From: Candidatus Bathyarchaeota archaeon
Lineage (GTDB): Archaea; Thermoproteota; Bathyarchaeia; Bathyarchaeales; Bathyarchaeaceae
Reading direction: 5' to 3'
Assembly: GCA_029883255.1 (NCBI GenBank)
Contig: JAOUJL010000081.1
Coordinates: 1 to 6,718, forward strand
Length of the DNA stretch: 6,718 bases
Below, one piece after another: positions 6,427 through 6,718 of the stretch. The notes under the pieces are model-generated. The model made no database searches. It saw only the letters and a list, made by a program, of their open reading frames with translations, and was not told the origin of the DNA. The translations under genes and the position numbers were made by a program. Numbering within the stretch: position 1 is the first letter of the stretch; every line of letters starts with the position of its first letter.

Positions 6427-6458
6427 TTAAGGATGAGAGATTGGATTTCCGCAAATGT

Positions 6459-6718
6459 TTACTGGTAAATCGGTGCTCCTTCTTTTGGGTCTCGGACGAC
6501 TTTTTCAAATTCTTGCATTAAACGTCGTGTTATTGGTCCCGGGTCGCCGTTGCCTATCACACGCTTGTTAACTTCCACTATCGGGACGATCTCTGCCGCT
6601 GTGCCCGTGAAGAAGGCTTCATCCGCTGTGAACAAGTCTGTTGGTGTAATGTTGCTTTCAACCGCTTTGTACCCGAGTTTTTCAGCTAATTTCATAGCAA
6701 CATCTCTTGTTATCCCAA
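6459..6718 (-). CDS. ilvE: Branched-chain amino acid aminotransferase, IlvE family (C-terminal part)
   Basis: Partial gene entering from the right edge: the last 85 codons and a TAA stop are visible. The frame is open to the edge, reading GITRDVAMKLAEKLGYKAVE, so the methionine in this stretch is internal, not a start. IlvE is a fold-type IV PLP enzyme that transfers the amino group between glutamate and leucine, isoleucine or valine in the cytosol. The visible motifs are GITRD, the segment DEAFFTGTAAEIVPIVEV with its TGTAAE cofactor-phosphate loop, and the C-terminal IGNGDPGPITRRLMQEF. The PLP lysine lies outside the window. A related class IV enzyme (D-amino acid or aminodeoxychorismate type) is less likely, given the TAAEIVPI and GPITRRL segments. 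It shares the strand of the importer operon, but is separated from it by about 240 bp with its own terminator-like site and a promoter, so it is probably a separate unit. Confidence 0.9.
   Translation of the reverse strand, partial: GITRDVAMKLAEKLGYKAVESNITPTDLFTADEAFFTGTAAEIVPIVEVNKRVIGNGDPGPITRRLMQEFEKVVRDPKEGAPIYQ

Noticed and set aside
6200..6508. 102-residue open frame spanning the ilvE end and the binding-protein start
   Set aside because: It runs through the ilvE stop region, the promoter and the ribosome binding site of the next gene, and it has no protein-family resemblance.

Overview
The window looks archaeal. Starts are preceded by strong GGAGG-type Shine-Dalgarno sites, and the best promoter is a BRE/TATA pair (CGAAAGTATTTAATA type) rather than a -35/-10 pair. 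The genes present (TreT-type trehalose synthase, CUT1 maltose/trehalose-type ABC transporter, GH15 glycosidase, a membrane-anchored PKD-containing binding protein) fit an archaeal sugar locus. The moderate GC and the anchored binding protein would suit a Bathyarchaeia-like or related Thermoproteota lineage, but that placement is a guess from general impression, not a measurement.

Layout. 1-291 (minus): N-terminal 97 codons of trehalose synthase (TreT), cut by the window edge. 292-425: short divergent intergenic region. 426-1490 (plus): a GH15 glycosidase made of the catalytic domain only, starting with TTG. 1491-1601: convergent intergenic spacer. 1602-6216 (minus): a four-gene ABC importer operon, transcribed in the order malE-like binding protein, malF-like permease, malG-like permease, malK-like ATPase. 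6217-6458: promoter region of that operon and 3' flank of the next gene. 6459-6718 (minus): C-terminal 85 codons of a branched-chain amino acid aminotransferase (IlvE family), cut by the window edge and probably unrelated to sugar uptake.

How the parts fit. The importer should capture an alpha-linked disaccharide or oligosaccharide (trehalose, maltose or short maltodextrins are the best guesses) outside the membrane and bring it in with ATP. The GH15 enzyme has no signal peptide, so it would act in the cytosol, hydrolysing the imported sugar to glucose. TreT can reversibly join or split trehalose using nucleotide-glucose. The arrangement resembles the trehalose/maltose locus of Thermococcus, where treT lies within the transporter cluster, but here treT is divergent from a GH15 gene and no TrmB-type regulator gene is visible.

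Most interesting points: (1) the binding protein has an N-terminal membrane anchor, a helical stalk and a PKD domain before the sugar-binding part; (2) the malE-malF gap holds overlapping, mutually exclusive hairpins, the second followed by a T-tract, which looks like an attenuator; (3) a perfect 10-bp palindrome lies between the TATA box and the predicted transcription start of the importer operon; (4) the GH15 enzyme lacks the usual N-terminal beta-domain and may be a trehalase.
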